Shown: positions 19,819 through 31,795, counted from the first letter of the stretch. The stretch: DNA of 64,000 bases from Dugong dugon (GCA_030035585.1 CM057471.1:93993819-94057818), one strand, 5' to 3'. Notes: generated by a model not told the origin, from the letters alone. Made by a program: numbers and translations.

Positions 19819-22439
19819 CATGAGCCCATTGGCATTGCATTCATCATCAAAAAGAACATTTCACAATCTATTCTGAAGTACAAAGCTGTCAGTGATAGGA
19901 TAAGATCCACACAACTACAAGGAAGGCCAGTTAATACGACTGGTATTCAAATATATGCACCAACCACTAATGCCAAAGATGAGAAAATTAAAGATTTTTA
20001 CCAACGTCTGCAATCTGAAATTGATCAAATTATGCCTCCAAGATGCACTGATAATTACTGGTGATTGGACTGTGAAAATTGGGAACAAATAAGGAGTAGT
20101 AGTTGGAAAATACGGCCTTGGTGATAGAAATGATGCTGAAAATCGCATGATAGGATTTTGCAAGACCAACGACTTCTTCATTGCAAATACCTTTTTTCAA
20201 CAATATAAATGGCGACTGTACAAGTGGACCTCACTAGATGGAAAACACGTGAATCAAATCAACTACATCTGTAGAAAGAGACAATGGAAAAGCCCAATAT
20301 CATGAGTCAGAATAAGGCCAGGGGCTAACTGCAGAACAGACCATCAGTTGCTCATATGCAAGTTCAAGGTGAAGCTGAAGAAAATTAAAACAAGTCCACA
20401 AGAGCTAAAGTATGATCTTGAGTATATTCCATATGAATTAAGAGACCATCTCAAGAATAGATTTGACTCATTAAACACTAATGACCAAAGACCAGACGAG
20501 TTGTGGAATGACATCAAGGACATCATACATGAAGAAAGGAAGAGGTCATTAAAAAGACAAGAAAGAAAGAAAAGACCCAAATGGATGTCAGAAGAGATTC
20601 TGAAACTTGCTCTTGAGCATAGAGTAGCTAAAGCGAAAGGAAGAAATGATGAAGTAAAAGAGCTGAACAGAAGATTTCAAAAGGTGGTTCAAGAAGACAA
20701 AGCAAAGTATTATAATGAAATGTGCAAAGATCTAGAGCTAGACAACCAAAAGCAGAGAACACACTCGGCATTCTTAAGCTGAAATAACTGAAGAAAAAAT
20801 TCAAGCCTCGAGTTGCAATACTGAAGGATTCTACAGGGAAAATATTAAATGACACAGGAAGCATCAAACAATGATGGAAGGAATACAGTCACTGTACAAA
20901 AACAATTGGTTGACATTCAACCATTTCACGAGGTAGCATATGATCAAGAACCAATGGTACTGAAGAAAGAAGTCCAAGCTGCACTGAAGGCATTGGCGAA
21001 AAACAAGACTCCAGGAATTGAGGGAATACCAGTTGAGATGTTTCAACAAACAGATGCCTGCTGGACGTATTCACTCATCTATGCCAAGAAATTTGGAAGA
21101 CAGCTACTTGGCCAACTGACTGGAAGAGATACATGTTTGTGCCCATTCCAAACAAAGATGATTCAACAGAATGCAGAAATTACTGAACAATATCATTAAT
21201 ATCACATGCAAGTAAAATTTTGCTGAAGATAATTAAAAAGTGTTTGCAGCAGTACTTCAACAGGGAACTGCCAGAAATTCAATCTGTATTCAAAAGAGGA
21301 CATGGAACAAAGGATATCATTGCTGATGTCAGATGGATCTTGGCTGAAAGCAAAGAATACCAGAGAGACCTTTGCCTGTGTTTTATTGACTATACAAAGG
21401 CATTCGACTGTGTGGATCATAATATATTATGGATATTATTATGAAGAATAAGAATTCCAAAACACACAATTGTGCTCATGAGGAACCTGTACATACACTG
21501 AGGCAGTCATTTGAACAGAACAAGGGGTTACTGCATGGTTTAAAGACAAGTAAGTGTGTGTCAGTGTTGTATCATTTCACCATACTTATTCAATCTGTAT
21601 GCTGAGCAAATAATCCGAGAAACTGAACTATATAAAGAAGAAGGGGGCATCAGGTTTGGAGGAAGACTCATTAACAACCTGCAATATGCAGATGTTATAA
21701 TGTTGCTTGCTGAAAGTGAAGAGGACTTGAAGCACTTACTGATGAATATCAAAGACAGCCTTCAGTATGGATTACACTTTAACATAAAGAAAACAAAAAT
21801 CCTCACAACTGGACCAATAAGCAACATCATGATAAACAGAGAAAAGACTGAAGCTGTCAAGGATTTCATTTTGCTTATATCCACAATCAACACCCATGGA
21901 ATCAGCAGTCAAGGAATTAAACAATACATTGTGTTTGGGAAAATCTGCTGCAAAAGACCTTTTTAAAGTGTTAAAAAGCAAAGATATCACTTTAAGGACT
22001 AAGGTGTGCCTGACCCAAGCTGTAGTGTTTTCAGTCACCTCATATGCATGTGAAAGTGGACAGTGAATAAAGAAGACCAAAGAAGAATTGATGCATTTGA
22101 ATTATGGTGTTGGCGAAGAATATCAAATACACAATGGACCGCCAGAAGAACAAACAAATCTCCTTAGAAGCAAGGATGGTGAGACTTCATCTCACATACT
22201 TTGGACATGTTATCAGGAGGGATCAGTCCCTGGAGAAGGACATCATGCTTGGTAAAGTAGAGGATCATGAAAAACAGAAGACCCTCAACAAGACAGACTG
22301 ACACAATGGCTGCAACAATGGGCTCAAACACAGCAAAGATTGTGAGGATGGTGCAGGACCGGGTAGTGTTTCCTTCTGTTGTATATAGGGTAGCTATCAG
22401 TTGGAACCAACTCAATGGCATCTAACACAACAGCAACAG
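19819..22439 (+). mobile_element. RTE-clade LINE, 5'-truncated
   Basis: Begins inside the endonuclease (IGIAFIIKKNISQ), continues through reverse transcriptase and C-terminal parts, and ends ggaaccaactcaatggcatc with a taacacaacag tail. It is more complete than the copy at 11800-14162. At the left junction the 10-mer catgagccca occurs in the retroviral fragment (19804-19813) and in the RTE (19819-19828), so 5' joining may have used microhomology. Confidence 0.9.
19830..22240 (+). pseudogene. RTE endonuclease/reverse transcriptase remnant
   Basis: Endonuclease: IQIYAPTTNAKDEKI at about 19948. Linker and fingers: 20348-20782 and 20849-21199 (ALKALAKNKTPGIEGIPVEM). Palm: 21220-21444 with FIDYTKAFDCVDH, catalytic Asp codon at 21388-21390. 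Then 21556-21966 with the second palm motif changed to QYADV (21682-21696), so the second catalytic Asp is lost. The C-terminal region 21960-22240 is shifted. Stops at 20062 and elsewhere, plus at least four frameshifts, make it inactive. Damage is complementary to the sister copy, which keeps this motif but lost the first. Confidence 0.82.
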
Positions 22440-24149
22440 TAGTTCACTACTGCTGTATAAGTTTAGAAAGATCCTTCTTAATATTTTAGGTAGATTATAA
22501 ACGGATTCCAGTCATACTCCACGGACTAAGCTACTTGGGGTGGAGGATCATGTGTACATATGTATGTATTTTCTTGGTGGAGGTGTGGAGTATATTGGTC
22601 AGCTGTTTCTGCAATGATGTTGCATTTCTAGCCACCCCAAGACTTGTGTACAGGTTGCCTGCACATTGACTGGTCTGGACTACGGGTTCCAGACTTCAGG
22701 CTGTGGCTCAAGTTGGGTTTAGGTCTTCTACATGAGTTTCTCATCCTCTTTGGACCAGCAGACATCCAGAGCCTGCACTTTATGTGGCAAATGGCAAGAA
22801 TGCAAGAGAGCAAGTGGAAACAAGTGATTCCACTTGAGACCTCAGCCTGAAACTCTCACAGTCTCTTACACCCACAATCCATTGGCGAGTCACATAGCTA
22901 AGCTCACCATGAAAGGAGAAGGGTAGGGATATACAGAATTATACAGAGTGTAATTCTACTATTTTGCATAATAATTCTAATTATACAACATATAATTCTA
23001 TATATACATGTGAGTAATTGCAAATAATGATTCAAGCTACCACAAGACCAATAATCTCTATTCCTACAAGATGTCTGTGTAGTTCTTATGATTTCCATCC
23101 TTGAGAAGTTTTGGACTATGTTTTGTTTATTTTTATAGTCTCCATATCCCCAGGTTCTGAAAACAACAATAGATGTTGAACTGTCAATACTGAATTCACT
23201 CCGAATGAAGATCACAAAATGTGCCATGAGGGGAGCATTGCTCTCTGGAGGGTCTTGTCGGTTTCCTGGGAATTTATGTCTATGAATACAAATAACTGGG
23301 GTAGAGAAAACTTTAAAATTTTGTCTAATTTAGTTACTACGTATCTTTTAGAAAATATTTAGGCCTCTTCGTTGTAGAAAAGCCCATATAATCAGTTAGT
23401 CCTCTCGGTCATGGGGTGGATGGAGAGTTGCCACCTCCTTCACCCAGCATCCTTCACTCTCCTCTGACTTCCTAGTCAGTACCTGGGAAGAAAGGTTACA
23501 CCTGCCTCTCTTAGGTAAAGACTCAGTCCTGGACTATTCAGATCTAGTGTGTGTTTTGGGAGAGCTATTCTCAATTTTACTTTTGCATGGGCCTGAGTTG
23601 TGTTCAGTTCTCTGGGAAAGAATTGAAGCAGGGCATGCATTTAGTATTAAATTCAAATATGAATATGTGAATATACAGTATCTTAGCCTGAAGGAGCACT
23701 TCGAAGTTAACTTTCTTTGATGAATTTTTCCACATAATCTAAAGGAAAGGAAACAAAGCAAAGCAATCGAAAAAGAGTTAAAAAAGTCTCCAGGTCCTTC
23801 CTGTCTAGTTACGCATTTGATTCTGCTAAGCCTTACTGCATTCCCTGCTCTATACTATTCCATTCATTTTCTTTTCTAGTTCAGTGTGCTTTTACAAAAA
23901 CCCACTCCTTATTTAAGATGGCATGTTGTCCACACATCCAATTGAAATATATCTTCTGAAAAGTGTGAGTATTTTAATAGGGCAGACTATTTGAAATAGG
24001 AGCTGTCCACTAAACCTTGGAAGCATGATTATTGAGTCTATACATGAGCTTCCATCCTGGTGATCTCCCTTAATGTTTAAGCTGTGAGAAGAGAGCTTTG
24101 GTACACTTTATTAATACCAAGTCCCAAATTACATTTAAGTATTTCTCCT
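22440..24149. other. Mostly single-copy; old repeat possible at 22630-22900
   Basis: The part from 22630 to 22900 (tttggaccagcagacatcca, agagagcaagtggaaacaag) resembles a widespread old placental repeat whose name I cannot assign. The remainder shows no gene, coding structure or known element. Confidence 0.4.
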
Positions 24150-24456
24150 ATGAGGGACATCTGGGTTCAATTCCCAGCCAGTGCACCTCATGTGCAGCCA
24201 CTACCCACGCATCAGTGAAGGCTTGCATGTTGCTATGATGCTGAACAGGCTTCAGTGGAGCTTCTCGACTAAGATGGACTAGGAAGAAAGGCCTGGAGAT
24301 CAACGTCTCAAAATCAGCCAGTGAAAACCCTATGGATCACAATAGTCTTACCTGCTAACCATTATGGGGATGGCACAGGACTGGGCAGCATTCTGTTCTG
24401 TTGTGCATGGGGTCAGCACGAGTCAGAGGCTGACTCAATAGCAGCTAATAACAACA
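24150..24456 (+). mobile_element. RTE-tailed SINE, tRNA-like head
   Basis: The head contains gggttcaattcccagccag, close to a tRNA B box. Then come gttgctatgatgctgaacag and aggaagaaaggcctggagat, and it ends ggtcagcacgagtcagaggc, ...taataacaaca, the RTE-type tail. It is a longer relative of AfroSINE; the same layout appears at 47870-48240 and inverted at 31795-32338. Confidence 0.7.
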
Positions 24457-24889
24457 CTTCATAAACGTTTCTGCAATTAGGAATGATTTTGATTCAAATA
24501 ATAGATACACAGATAGAGAAATGAAGGAGACAAGAGGTTCCATTCCCCACCTAGCCCTTTACACTAGAGAAAGAGGACCATCTTTGCATTTCTGCATGGA
24601 GCATGACACAAAGAAGAGCAACGGGCACACAGGGATGTCCTGCCATCTTCAGGGTATTTACCACTGTGGGTTTCCTGAAAGACTAAGTACGTGAGAAGGG
24701 GCTCCCTCATAGAGAGGACAGCAGCAGCGTCAGTGTTGAGAGGAGCCGTCCTCCAATAGCTTTACTGACACCTGACGTTCAGCTGCTGCCGAAGTAGAAA
24801 AACAAACTAAACATGTTTTTGGGAACCCAGGCAAGACATTTCTGAGGATAGGGAGACTTAGTATGTGTATGGATAGGGAAGCTAAATCA
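24457..24889. other. Single-copy-like sequence
   Basis: No gene or element is recognised. Confidence 0.4.
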
Positions 24890-24968
24890 ACCAACCAAAC
24901 AGTTGCCACTGAATCAATTCAACTCATGGCAACCTCACGTGTGTCAGAGCAGAACTGATTCATCGGGC
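24890..24968 (-). mobile_element. AfroSINE fragment (tail half)
   Basis: cagttgccactgaatcaatt and gtgtcagagcagaactgatt are the antisense tail and middle. The head half is missing. Confidence 0.7.
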
Positions 24969-25496
24969 TAACGTGCTGCAATAACGTAAGATGGAGCTAT
25001 AAACCAGCAAATATTTGCTTTCAAAATTTACAGAGCTTTATTTATGCCCATAAATAGGTGCAATCCAAGGCAATTAAAGCCATTCAAAAACTGACAGATG
25101 TATTTGTTCAAGTAGATATGCTAAATTATGTTCCTTGGCCTCGTCTAAATAGTTCTCCTCTGGGTGTATGGCAAAGGACAGTCATCAGTCCCATGGAAGC
25201 AACCCCCACCTGCTACTTCTCTGTCTTACCTCTTTTGCAGTTCTTTGTTCTGATAAATCCCCAACTTACCACCACGCATGCTCCTGCTCTCTTCCCTGGC
25301 ACAAGCTTTTTTGAGGATGATGGCTATGGTTTCTAGCTCACTCTTTGACCTCACTAAAACACGTCCTATCAGACTTGAGGAAAGGGGAGATTTGTTTTCT
25401 GCCTGGTAAGGACTGAGCAGGGGGACCAGGGCTCACCCAGTAACATTTGGTAGGGTCATTTCTGCTTTTACTGTGCAAGATTCTGAACACTGTTCT
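24969..25496. other. Single-copy-like sequence
   Basis: A 92-codon frame at 25058-25336 has no recognisable domain or flanking splice context and is probably chance. Confidence 0.4.
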
Positions 25497-25690
25497 TTTT
25501 TTTTTTTTTTTTAACTATTTTATTGTTGTGAAAATATATATAACATATTTGCAAATTCAAGATTTTGGGGGCATACAATTTAGTGATATCAAGTACAGTA
25601 ATTATGTTGTGCAGCCATCACCCATAATCATTGCCAAATTTCCCATCACCATACACAAACATTCACAGGGACTTTGGGGCCATGTTCATT
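25497..25690 (-). mobile_element. L1MA/L1MB-like 3' end
   Basis: A poly-T at 25497-25512 is followed by ttgttgtgaaaatatatata, acaatttagtgatatcaagt and gttgtgcagccatcacccat, the antisense 3' UTR of old L1s. Confidence 0.65.
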
Positions 25691-26584
25691 AGCCTTTTTT
25701 CAATACGGATTTTTATTTTCAAAATTATTTTCCTGAAGCTGCTGTCTCTGCATCATTGAAGATGTTGATAATCTATACCGCAGGAGAATGAGATCTTTGG
25801 GATGCAAATGTACGATACTCAAAGTCACTTGGCCCATATGGCCCAGGTTTGCAAGAAGGACGTGGCAAAATATGCAGTGGAAGTCCTGAGCCAGCAGGGG
25901 TTACTGTAATTGAATTCCTGGGCAGCCCCTTTCTGCCTTCCAACCCAGTCACTCTCCTTTGCCTTTTTTTCCTATTTTCTTTCTGGCTCCCGTAAATAAT
26001 CTGTAGAGTGGACTACTGGCAGCCAGAAAATCAATTGGCCCTTATAGCCTTTCTAATTAATTTCTCATTGTCAAGCAGTCCCAAAGTGTTTGTAGGGGAT
26101 AAACTAACTCTTCCACCTGTCATGGTGCTTTTGATTGATACAAAGATAAAGAAAGCTTTGGGGTGAAGCAAACAGGCAAAATTCTGTAACTGTATACACT
26201 GCGCGTGGGCGTCCCCTCTTCCTGACCTGTCTATCTGCAGAGGACAGTGCCCTCCTAAACAACAAATTATTAATGCGAATAATAATTTTTTAGAGTTAAA
26301 TATATTATCTGTTTTTGTCTCAACTTTTTATTACACTTATTGTTGTGTTACAAAAACAAACCATGAGCATTCTAAAAAAACAGAAAATAGGGATGACGAA
26401 ATGAAAAGAAAACCACAAAGTATATGGACATTCTTAAGGCTTTGAAATATGCATGTTAGGAGCATAACAGGCACATGTTAGGTGCCCATGAAATATTCTC
26501 TATGTAAGTGTAATTTTCTAATGCAGTTTACTTATTTATATTTCTACTTACCAACACCTTAGGAGATGACTTATTCACCCTACC
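25691..26584. other. Single-copy block, candidate conserved element at 25960-26200
   Basis: No repeat is recognised. The sub-block at 25960-26200 is complex in sequence, with ctaattaatttctcattgtc (homeodomain-type core followed by a SOX-like cattgtc) and gatacaaagataaag (TCF/SOX- and GATA-like). Such clusters are common in conserved enhancers, but I have no alignment to show conservation. Confidence 0.35.
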
Positions 26585-27195
26585 CTTGCCAGCAATGTTC
26601 AATTCTTTTCCACTTCTTAATTTAAAAAATAATATATTCTTACCACACGCCTATGAGAATGGCTAAAAAAAAAAACAAAAAACCAAAAATATCAAGTGCT
26701 GGTGAGAATGTAGAGAAACTGGGACTTTCATACATTGCTGGTGGGAATGCAAAGTAGTAAAGCAACCTTGGAAAACAGTTTGGCAGTTTCTTATGCAGTC
26801 AAACGTACATTTGCCATATGACCCAGCAATCCCACACTGAAATATTTACTCTAGATGAATGAAAACTTAGGTTCACACAAAAACTTGTACATGAATGTTC
26901 TATAGCAGCTCTATTCATGATTGTCCCAAACTGGAAACAACACAAAAAGCCTTCAGTGGGTGAATGAATAAACAAACAATGGTGCAACCCCACAATGGAA
27001 TACCATTCACTAACAAAAAGGAACAAACTGTTGACGCGTACTTGAATCAATCTCAAAGGCATTATGCTGAAAGAAGCCAGTTATAAAAGCCTACATATTG
27101 GGTGACATTTTTAAGAAGTCAAAACTATAGCGTTAAAGAACAGATCACTGGTAGCCAGGGTGTGGGGGGAGAATATGACTCTAAAAGGGAGAGCA

Positions 27196-27373
27196 AACTC
27201 ATGGTGACCCCACGTGTTACAGAGTAGAACTGTTTCGTAGGGTTTTCTTAGCTATAATCTTCAAGGAAGCAGGTCACCAAGTCTTTCTTCCATAGTGCCA
27301 CTGGGTGGGCTGGAACCACCAACCTTTAGGTTAGTAGACGGGTGCATATTGTTTGTGCCACCTAGGGACCCAT
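27196..27373 (-). mobile_element. AfroSINE inserted in L1M
   Basis: Antisense copy flanked by aaagggagagca (27184-27195) and aaagggagatca (27374-27385), a 12-bp duplication with one mismatch. Internal phrases cagagtagaactgtttcgta and gcaggtcaccaagtctttct are diagnostic. Confidence 0.85.
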
Positions 27374-27446
27374 AAAGGGAGATCAGGGGACATTTACTGG
27401 GCTGATGGAGTTGTGCTGTGTCCTGACTGTGCCAGTGGTTACTTGA

Positions 27447-27722
27447 ATCTATGTTGTGTTGTTGTGGGATGCCGTCTCACAGCCCCATGTGCAAGGGAAT
27501 GGAACAACTGCCGGTCCTGTGCCATCCTCACAGCAGTGGCCACGTTTGAGCCCACTGCTGCAGCCACCGTGTCAGTCCAGCTCTGTGAGAGTCTTCCTCT
27601 TTTTCACTGACCCTCTATTTTACTAAGCATGATGTCCTTCTCCAGGGACTGGTCCCCCCTGATAACACGTCCAAAGTATGTGAGACGAAGTCTCGGCATC
27701 CTCACTTCTAAGGAGCATTCTC
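27447..27722 (-). mobile_element. RTE LINE 3' fragment inserted in L1M
   Basis: Antisense of the RTE 3' region: gtcctgtgccatcctcacag, accctctattttactaagca, tgatgtccttctccagggac. It matches 22150-22400 in reverse. It is severely 5'-truncated. Confidence 0.85.
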
Positions 27723-27815
27723 CATACATGTGCTCAAAGTCATAGAACTGTGCATCAAAAAAAGTCAACTTTACCAAAATTTAAACAATAAAAGTGTAAA
27801 AAAAAAAAAAAAAAA

Positions 27816-28313
27816 AAGGATTGCATTCTTATTGAAACATATGAACCAATGGAAAAACGTAAGAATTAAAATGGAAAATTTTCACCCTTAAGTTCCCCCT
27901 GAAGTCATACCTGGGCTTGTATCCTCTCAGTGTGGTTGGTAAGGACATCGACTCATGTCTCAGCTTCTCTACTTTCTGTAGTTCTGTGCTCTTGGGTAAA
28001 TTACTTGCATTCTGTTTGTCTCAGTTTCCTCATTTATAAAACAGTGATGATAGCAGTGTTTTGTAATGGATATAGTGTAGACTTTTATACATAATGTAGC
28101 ATTTTGCTTATACATAGCAAGCACTGCATATGTATTTACCATTTTTGCTATACTAACATGTATTACACGCACACAAAGTAGATTTGTTATTCACATAATT
28201 TTGACATTGACTTTTTCACTTGACATTACATTATTGACATTTTTCCATATTAGTACATAAAGATCTCCCCTACTTCTATGAATTCTGAAGGCTGCATAGT
28301 AGTCATCTTTACC
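27816..28313. other. No gene; MIR fragment at about 28000-28125
   Basis: The MIR in sense orientation shows gctcttgggtaaattacttg and ctcagtttcctcatttataa. The remainder is unassigned. Confidence 0.55.
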
Positions 28314-28502
28314 AAATCCACTGCTGCCAAGTTGATTCTGACTCATAGAGACCCAATAAGACAGAGCAGAACTGCCCCATAGGAATTCCAAGGCTGTAAG
28401 GAAGCAGACTGTCACATCTTTCTCCCACGGAGCAGCTGGTGAGTTCATACTGCTGACCTTTTGGTTAGCAGCGAGCACTTAACCACTGTGTCACCAGGGC
28501 TC
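28314..28502 (-). mobile_element. AfroSINE
   Basis: Well-preserved antisense copy: cagagcagaactgccccata, ttggttagcagcgagcactt, head gtcaccagggctcc. Confidence 0.88.
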
Positions 28503-28680
28503 CTAGTCATAATATGTATGAATTATAACATATCTAATATGTTTTATATCAATATACAAAATAATGTATTATGTCAATATATCCTATATGTAAAAAATAT
28601 ATTAAATATATTCAATAAATTTAATATAGTCTATGTTACATATATTAATATATACTATTTAATAAAGCCTTATTGATGAA
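28503..28680. repeat. AT-rich low-complexity block
   Basis: Irregular ATAT and TTAA combinations run for about 170 bp with few C or G. It sits just after the AfroSINE head. Confidence 0.75.
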
Positions 28681-29919
28681 GTTACCCTTTTTAACTTAAA
28701 TTAGTTTTTAACTTTTTCATTTTGAAATTTTTCTTCACCAATCCAGTCCCAATGTGCTTTCAATTTTTCAGGATTTTTTTAAACTTTAGGATTCACTGCT
28801 GGTGCCTTCTTTTCCCCCCTTCTCATCTTTTTCTTCCTCTTTCAAATCTTTTCCATAAATTTTCATCAATTTGGTGGGCTTTTGAGAGGCTGTGGAGAAG
28901 TTGTGTGTCCACCGACTTGAACCAGAAGCTCTCGTACCTCCTAAGATCCTTTCTTAAAATGATTTTAGGAGATGTGGGGATATTGAGGCAGAGCGGAGCG
29001 GCTGGGGAAGAAAAGTGCTCAAGCCGGGGAATTTGAGAGTTAATCCTGTTAGCCATCAGGTAGCGGGGCAAAGTTGGCATTTCAGCTTACAGTCTCTGGT
29101 TCTTACTTCTTCAGCCATAAAATGATGTGGTATGACTAGATGAACTCTAAAATTCTCCATTCCATCCATTACAAACGAAGAAACTGGGGCTCACAAAAAC
29201 AAAATAGTTTGCCAAAGATCAACCAGGAAGTAAGATGTAGAATTGAGTCTTGAACTCATGACTTCAAATCATGGCTCTACCAAGCCACCTCAAACTTTGT
29301 GTGTGGAGGGGACGTAGCCTCCACTGAACACTATTCCTACAATGGCAAGTAGTTGTGTGTGCCTGAGGATGTGCGCCTGCACTCGAGTTGTCCCAGGGGC
29401 CTTTGTATCCTGGGTCTTGTAGCTCTGCACACTTGTCAACAGAGCAGTGTTCTAGAAGGTTACCTGCTCGTGTATCGCTCCGGACAGCGGTTTGGCCCAG
29501 CACAGAGAAGGCGGTCCTGTACAGATGGTGGCTGCACAGTAGTCTGGCTTCCCAGCGCGGAAAAGCATGGCTGTGCTGGTTCCGAAGTCACTCTGACAAC
29601 ATTCCTCTCCTGGCAGCCATGTACTCGCTCCTCCAGACTTGTGCAAGCAAATGTCCCAGGATGCTAGGATGAAAGCATTAGGCCTACAGGTTTGCACACA
29701 TTTTTTTAAATTTAAACCTTTTCTAACAGGACGTCCCCAGATTTCATTTCCTGCTTTCTTTCCACCAGTTTCCCTTTGGGCTACATGAGCACAGTTTATT
29801 CTTTTTAGTTAATATTAGGATTTAAAAAAAAAAAATCTAAACAAAGAAACTCCAACTCCTCCAAACACTCAAACAAATAAGCAAACAGAAAATCAAACCA
29901 ACGAACACATGTCCCCCAA
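28681..29919. other. Single-copy-like; CpG-enriched part at 29350-29690
   Basis: An antisense MIR-like scrap lies at about 29165-29285. The part at 29350-29690 has roughly ten CpG in 340 bp, unlike its surroundings. Two overlapping plus-strand frames of about 100 codons (29353-29667 and 29388-29672) and a minus frame cross it, so no frame stands out. I recognise no protein. Confidence 0.4.
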
Positions 29920-30109
29920 GCAAAGCAGTTGCCATGGAGTCAGCTCCTACTCCTGGAGACCCTATGTGTGTCAGAGTAGAACTGTGCTTCACAGTGTGTA
30001 CGATGGCTGACGTTTTGGAAGCAGATCACCAGGCCTTTCTTCTGAGGTGTCTCTGGGTGGACTTGAATCTCCAACCATTTGTCTGTTTGCACCACCAGGG
30101 ACTCCCACA
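29920..30109 (-). mobile_element. AfroSINE
   Basis: Antisense copy: agttgccatggagtcagctc, cagagtagaactgtgcttca, gcagatcaccaggcctttct, head caccagggactccc. Confidence 0.85.
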
Positions 30110-31765
30110 AACCCATTAAAAGTGCCTCTACAGCACGGTCATACAGCTTCTCATTAGGAAACTATTCCTTACATGGTTTAAGAATAAAGTATTTGTCTAT
30201 TGCCCCAAACCTTTAAGTTCTTTCACATAAAAGCATCTGGGATTCTAAATTGTAAGTTTACAATGTTCTTTCTGTCTCTTACACTCCAGCCTTGTTCTTC
30301 CTCTCTCCGTTGCCATTACCTGGTTCTGCAGATTCCCCTAAATCTTATGCAATTACATAATCTAGCCAATCTACTTGTTACTCCAGTCATTCTCAATCTG
30401 ACTGCACATTAGAATCCCTGGGAATTTAATTTGTCTTTGTTGGGTCCTACGTATGCATAAATTTAAAGGTGCCCCAAGTGATTTGTAAAGGGAAATAAGA
30501 AATGGACATCAATTGTAAGTGAATCAAATCCTTTCTTTCTCTGTCTAGCTAGCTTATCCTTCTCTTTCAGTGATTCTCAGAAAGGAAATAGAAGTTTTCA
30601 AGGGGGAGAGGGGACAGAAGTTGTTGGCTTTAGAGTCTTTGATCTGGCAATGCATCATCACTCTGTCTGGGAGTATGGTGACCCACTTGTTGGGCTTACA
30701 GATACTTTCAGGGGTCCCAGGATGAACATGAGCTAAAACAAATTTTTTTTCTTGCTTTTTTACTTTCTCTATCTCATTCTTTCATTGTCATTCTGAAAAT
30801 AGCAGGTGAGTTATGTTTTTTAGATGCCTCAGCAAAACGATTAAGGGAAGAGAGCAAGGGATTGCGGACATTTGCATAGAAAGCAGGTTGATTTAACCAT
30901 AATCCATTTCAGGAGGCATGATGCCCTCGTGGGAGTATTTGTGGGTCTGGTTCTTTATAAAATACTTAGGGACATCCTGGCTATAATGACACAAGGCATT
31001 TTTCACAGGTTGTATGTTTAAGCTCACAGGAAGAGCACCATAAAGCGTATCTTCCGTGTCCACCTTCCGCTAGGTATTGAGAAAACTTTTCTCTTCACCG
31101 AAGCACCTGTGTTGAATTTGGTAGCTGTGGTGTTTGGACTGATTTAGCAGTAATTAATATCCAGGCTAATTACGAGCTCTGTTGTCATTTTGCTAGATGT
31201 AATTAAACTGCATAGCTGGAGAAAGTTTGGGAACTATGGGTTCCAAGAAGCTCTTCCCTGTGACTTGGCAAGGAGCTCAAGAGTGACAACATAATCAGCC
31301 AATTAAATATAAGCTGGAAGCCTGATGTTCTTCAGGAGGAGTTTACTGGAAGAAGACAAATGTGTGTTCACAAGAGGCACCTGCTCTTTTGCTGCTGCCT
31401 TTTTGGAGAGAGATTGAAGTCTTTAAGGGTTTTCTCTCATTAATCCTTCTGATAGTTTTATTAAACAGGAAGTGAGACAAGCATTTTAGTCCCTTTTATA
31501 CAGATGAGATGGTTAACATTGTGAAGGTTGGTTGTCTTGTCAGAGGGCATACTGACATGTGTCAGAGAGATTTTAAAAATTATTTTCCTTACAAAATATG
31601 AGACTTGTCTTTACACAAATTCTTATGCAACCATGAATATGTAAGAAGGTTATGCTAGCATGAATATATGAATATGCTCATTGGTGAATAAATGTTCTAC
31701 ATCCTGAAGTCATTTGGGGTCAAAGTTTTATTTCAATTTTTAGTCTAGGGTAAGGAGGCACAGAC
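30110..31765. other. Long single-copy block, candidate conserved element at 30990-31330
   Basis: No element is recognised over about 1.65 kb, the longest repeat-poor run in this part. The block at 30990-31330 has several TAATTA-type homeodomain cores close together (agtaattaatatcc, ctaattacgag, gtaattaaactg, and ccaattaaat near 31300). This is the composition seen in developmental enhancers; conservation is untested. Confidence 0.4.
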
Positions 31766-31795
31766 TAGATAGATAGATAGATAGACAGATAGATA
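31766..31795. repeat. (GATA)n microsatellite
   Basis: About seven units of agat with one gaca interruption, next to the tail of the RTE-derived SINE. Confidence 0.9.

Larger units (their letters stand above)
26585..27815 (+). mobile_element. Ancient L1M 3' part, twice invaded
   Basis: Sense order of the late ORF2/3' region of old L1s: gctggtgagaatgtagagaa, attgctggtgggaatgcaaa, gacccagcaatcccac, tggaataccattcactaaca. It resumes at 27374-27446 and again at 27723-27800, ending in a poly-A at about 27798-27817. An AfroSINE (27196-27373) and an RTE fragment (27447-27722) interrupt it. The good preservation of order shows they landed in one contiguous L1M. Confidence 0.85.

Noticed and set aside
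19741-20064. 107-codon frame, possible fusion protein of retroviral and RTE origin
   Set aside because: The first third is antisense retroviral DNA; the frame stops at 20062 inside the endonuclease. Treated as a chance junction frame, reported only as a junction.
11800-22439. Calling the RTE copies BovB and inferring horizontal transfer
   Set aside because: They are clearly RTE clade and BovB is a relative, but with no alignment I cannot tell BovB from the afrotherian RTE family, and the window alone says nothing on transfer.
29353-29672. Possible exon in the CpG-enriched block
   Set aside because: Three frames are equally open, none shows a recognisable domain, and flanking splice signals are not convincing. 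Kept as a composition anomaly only.
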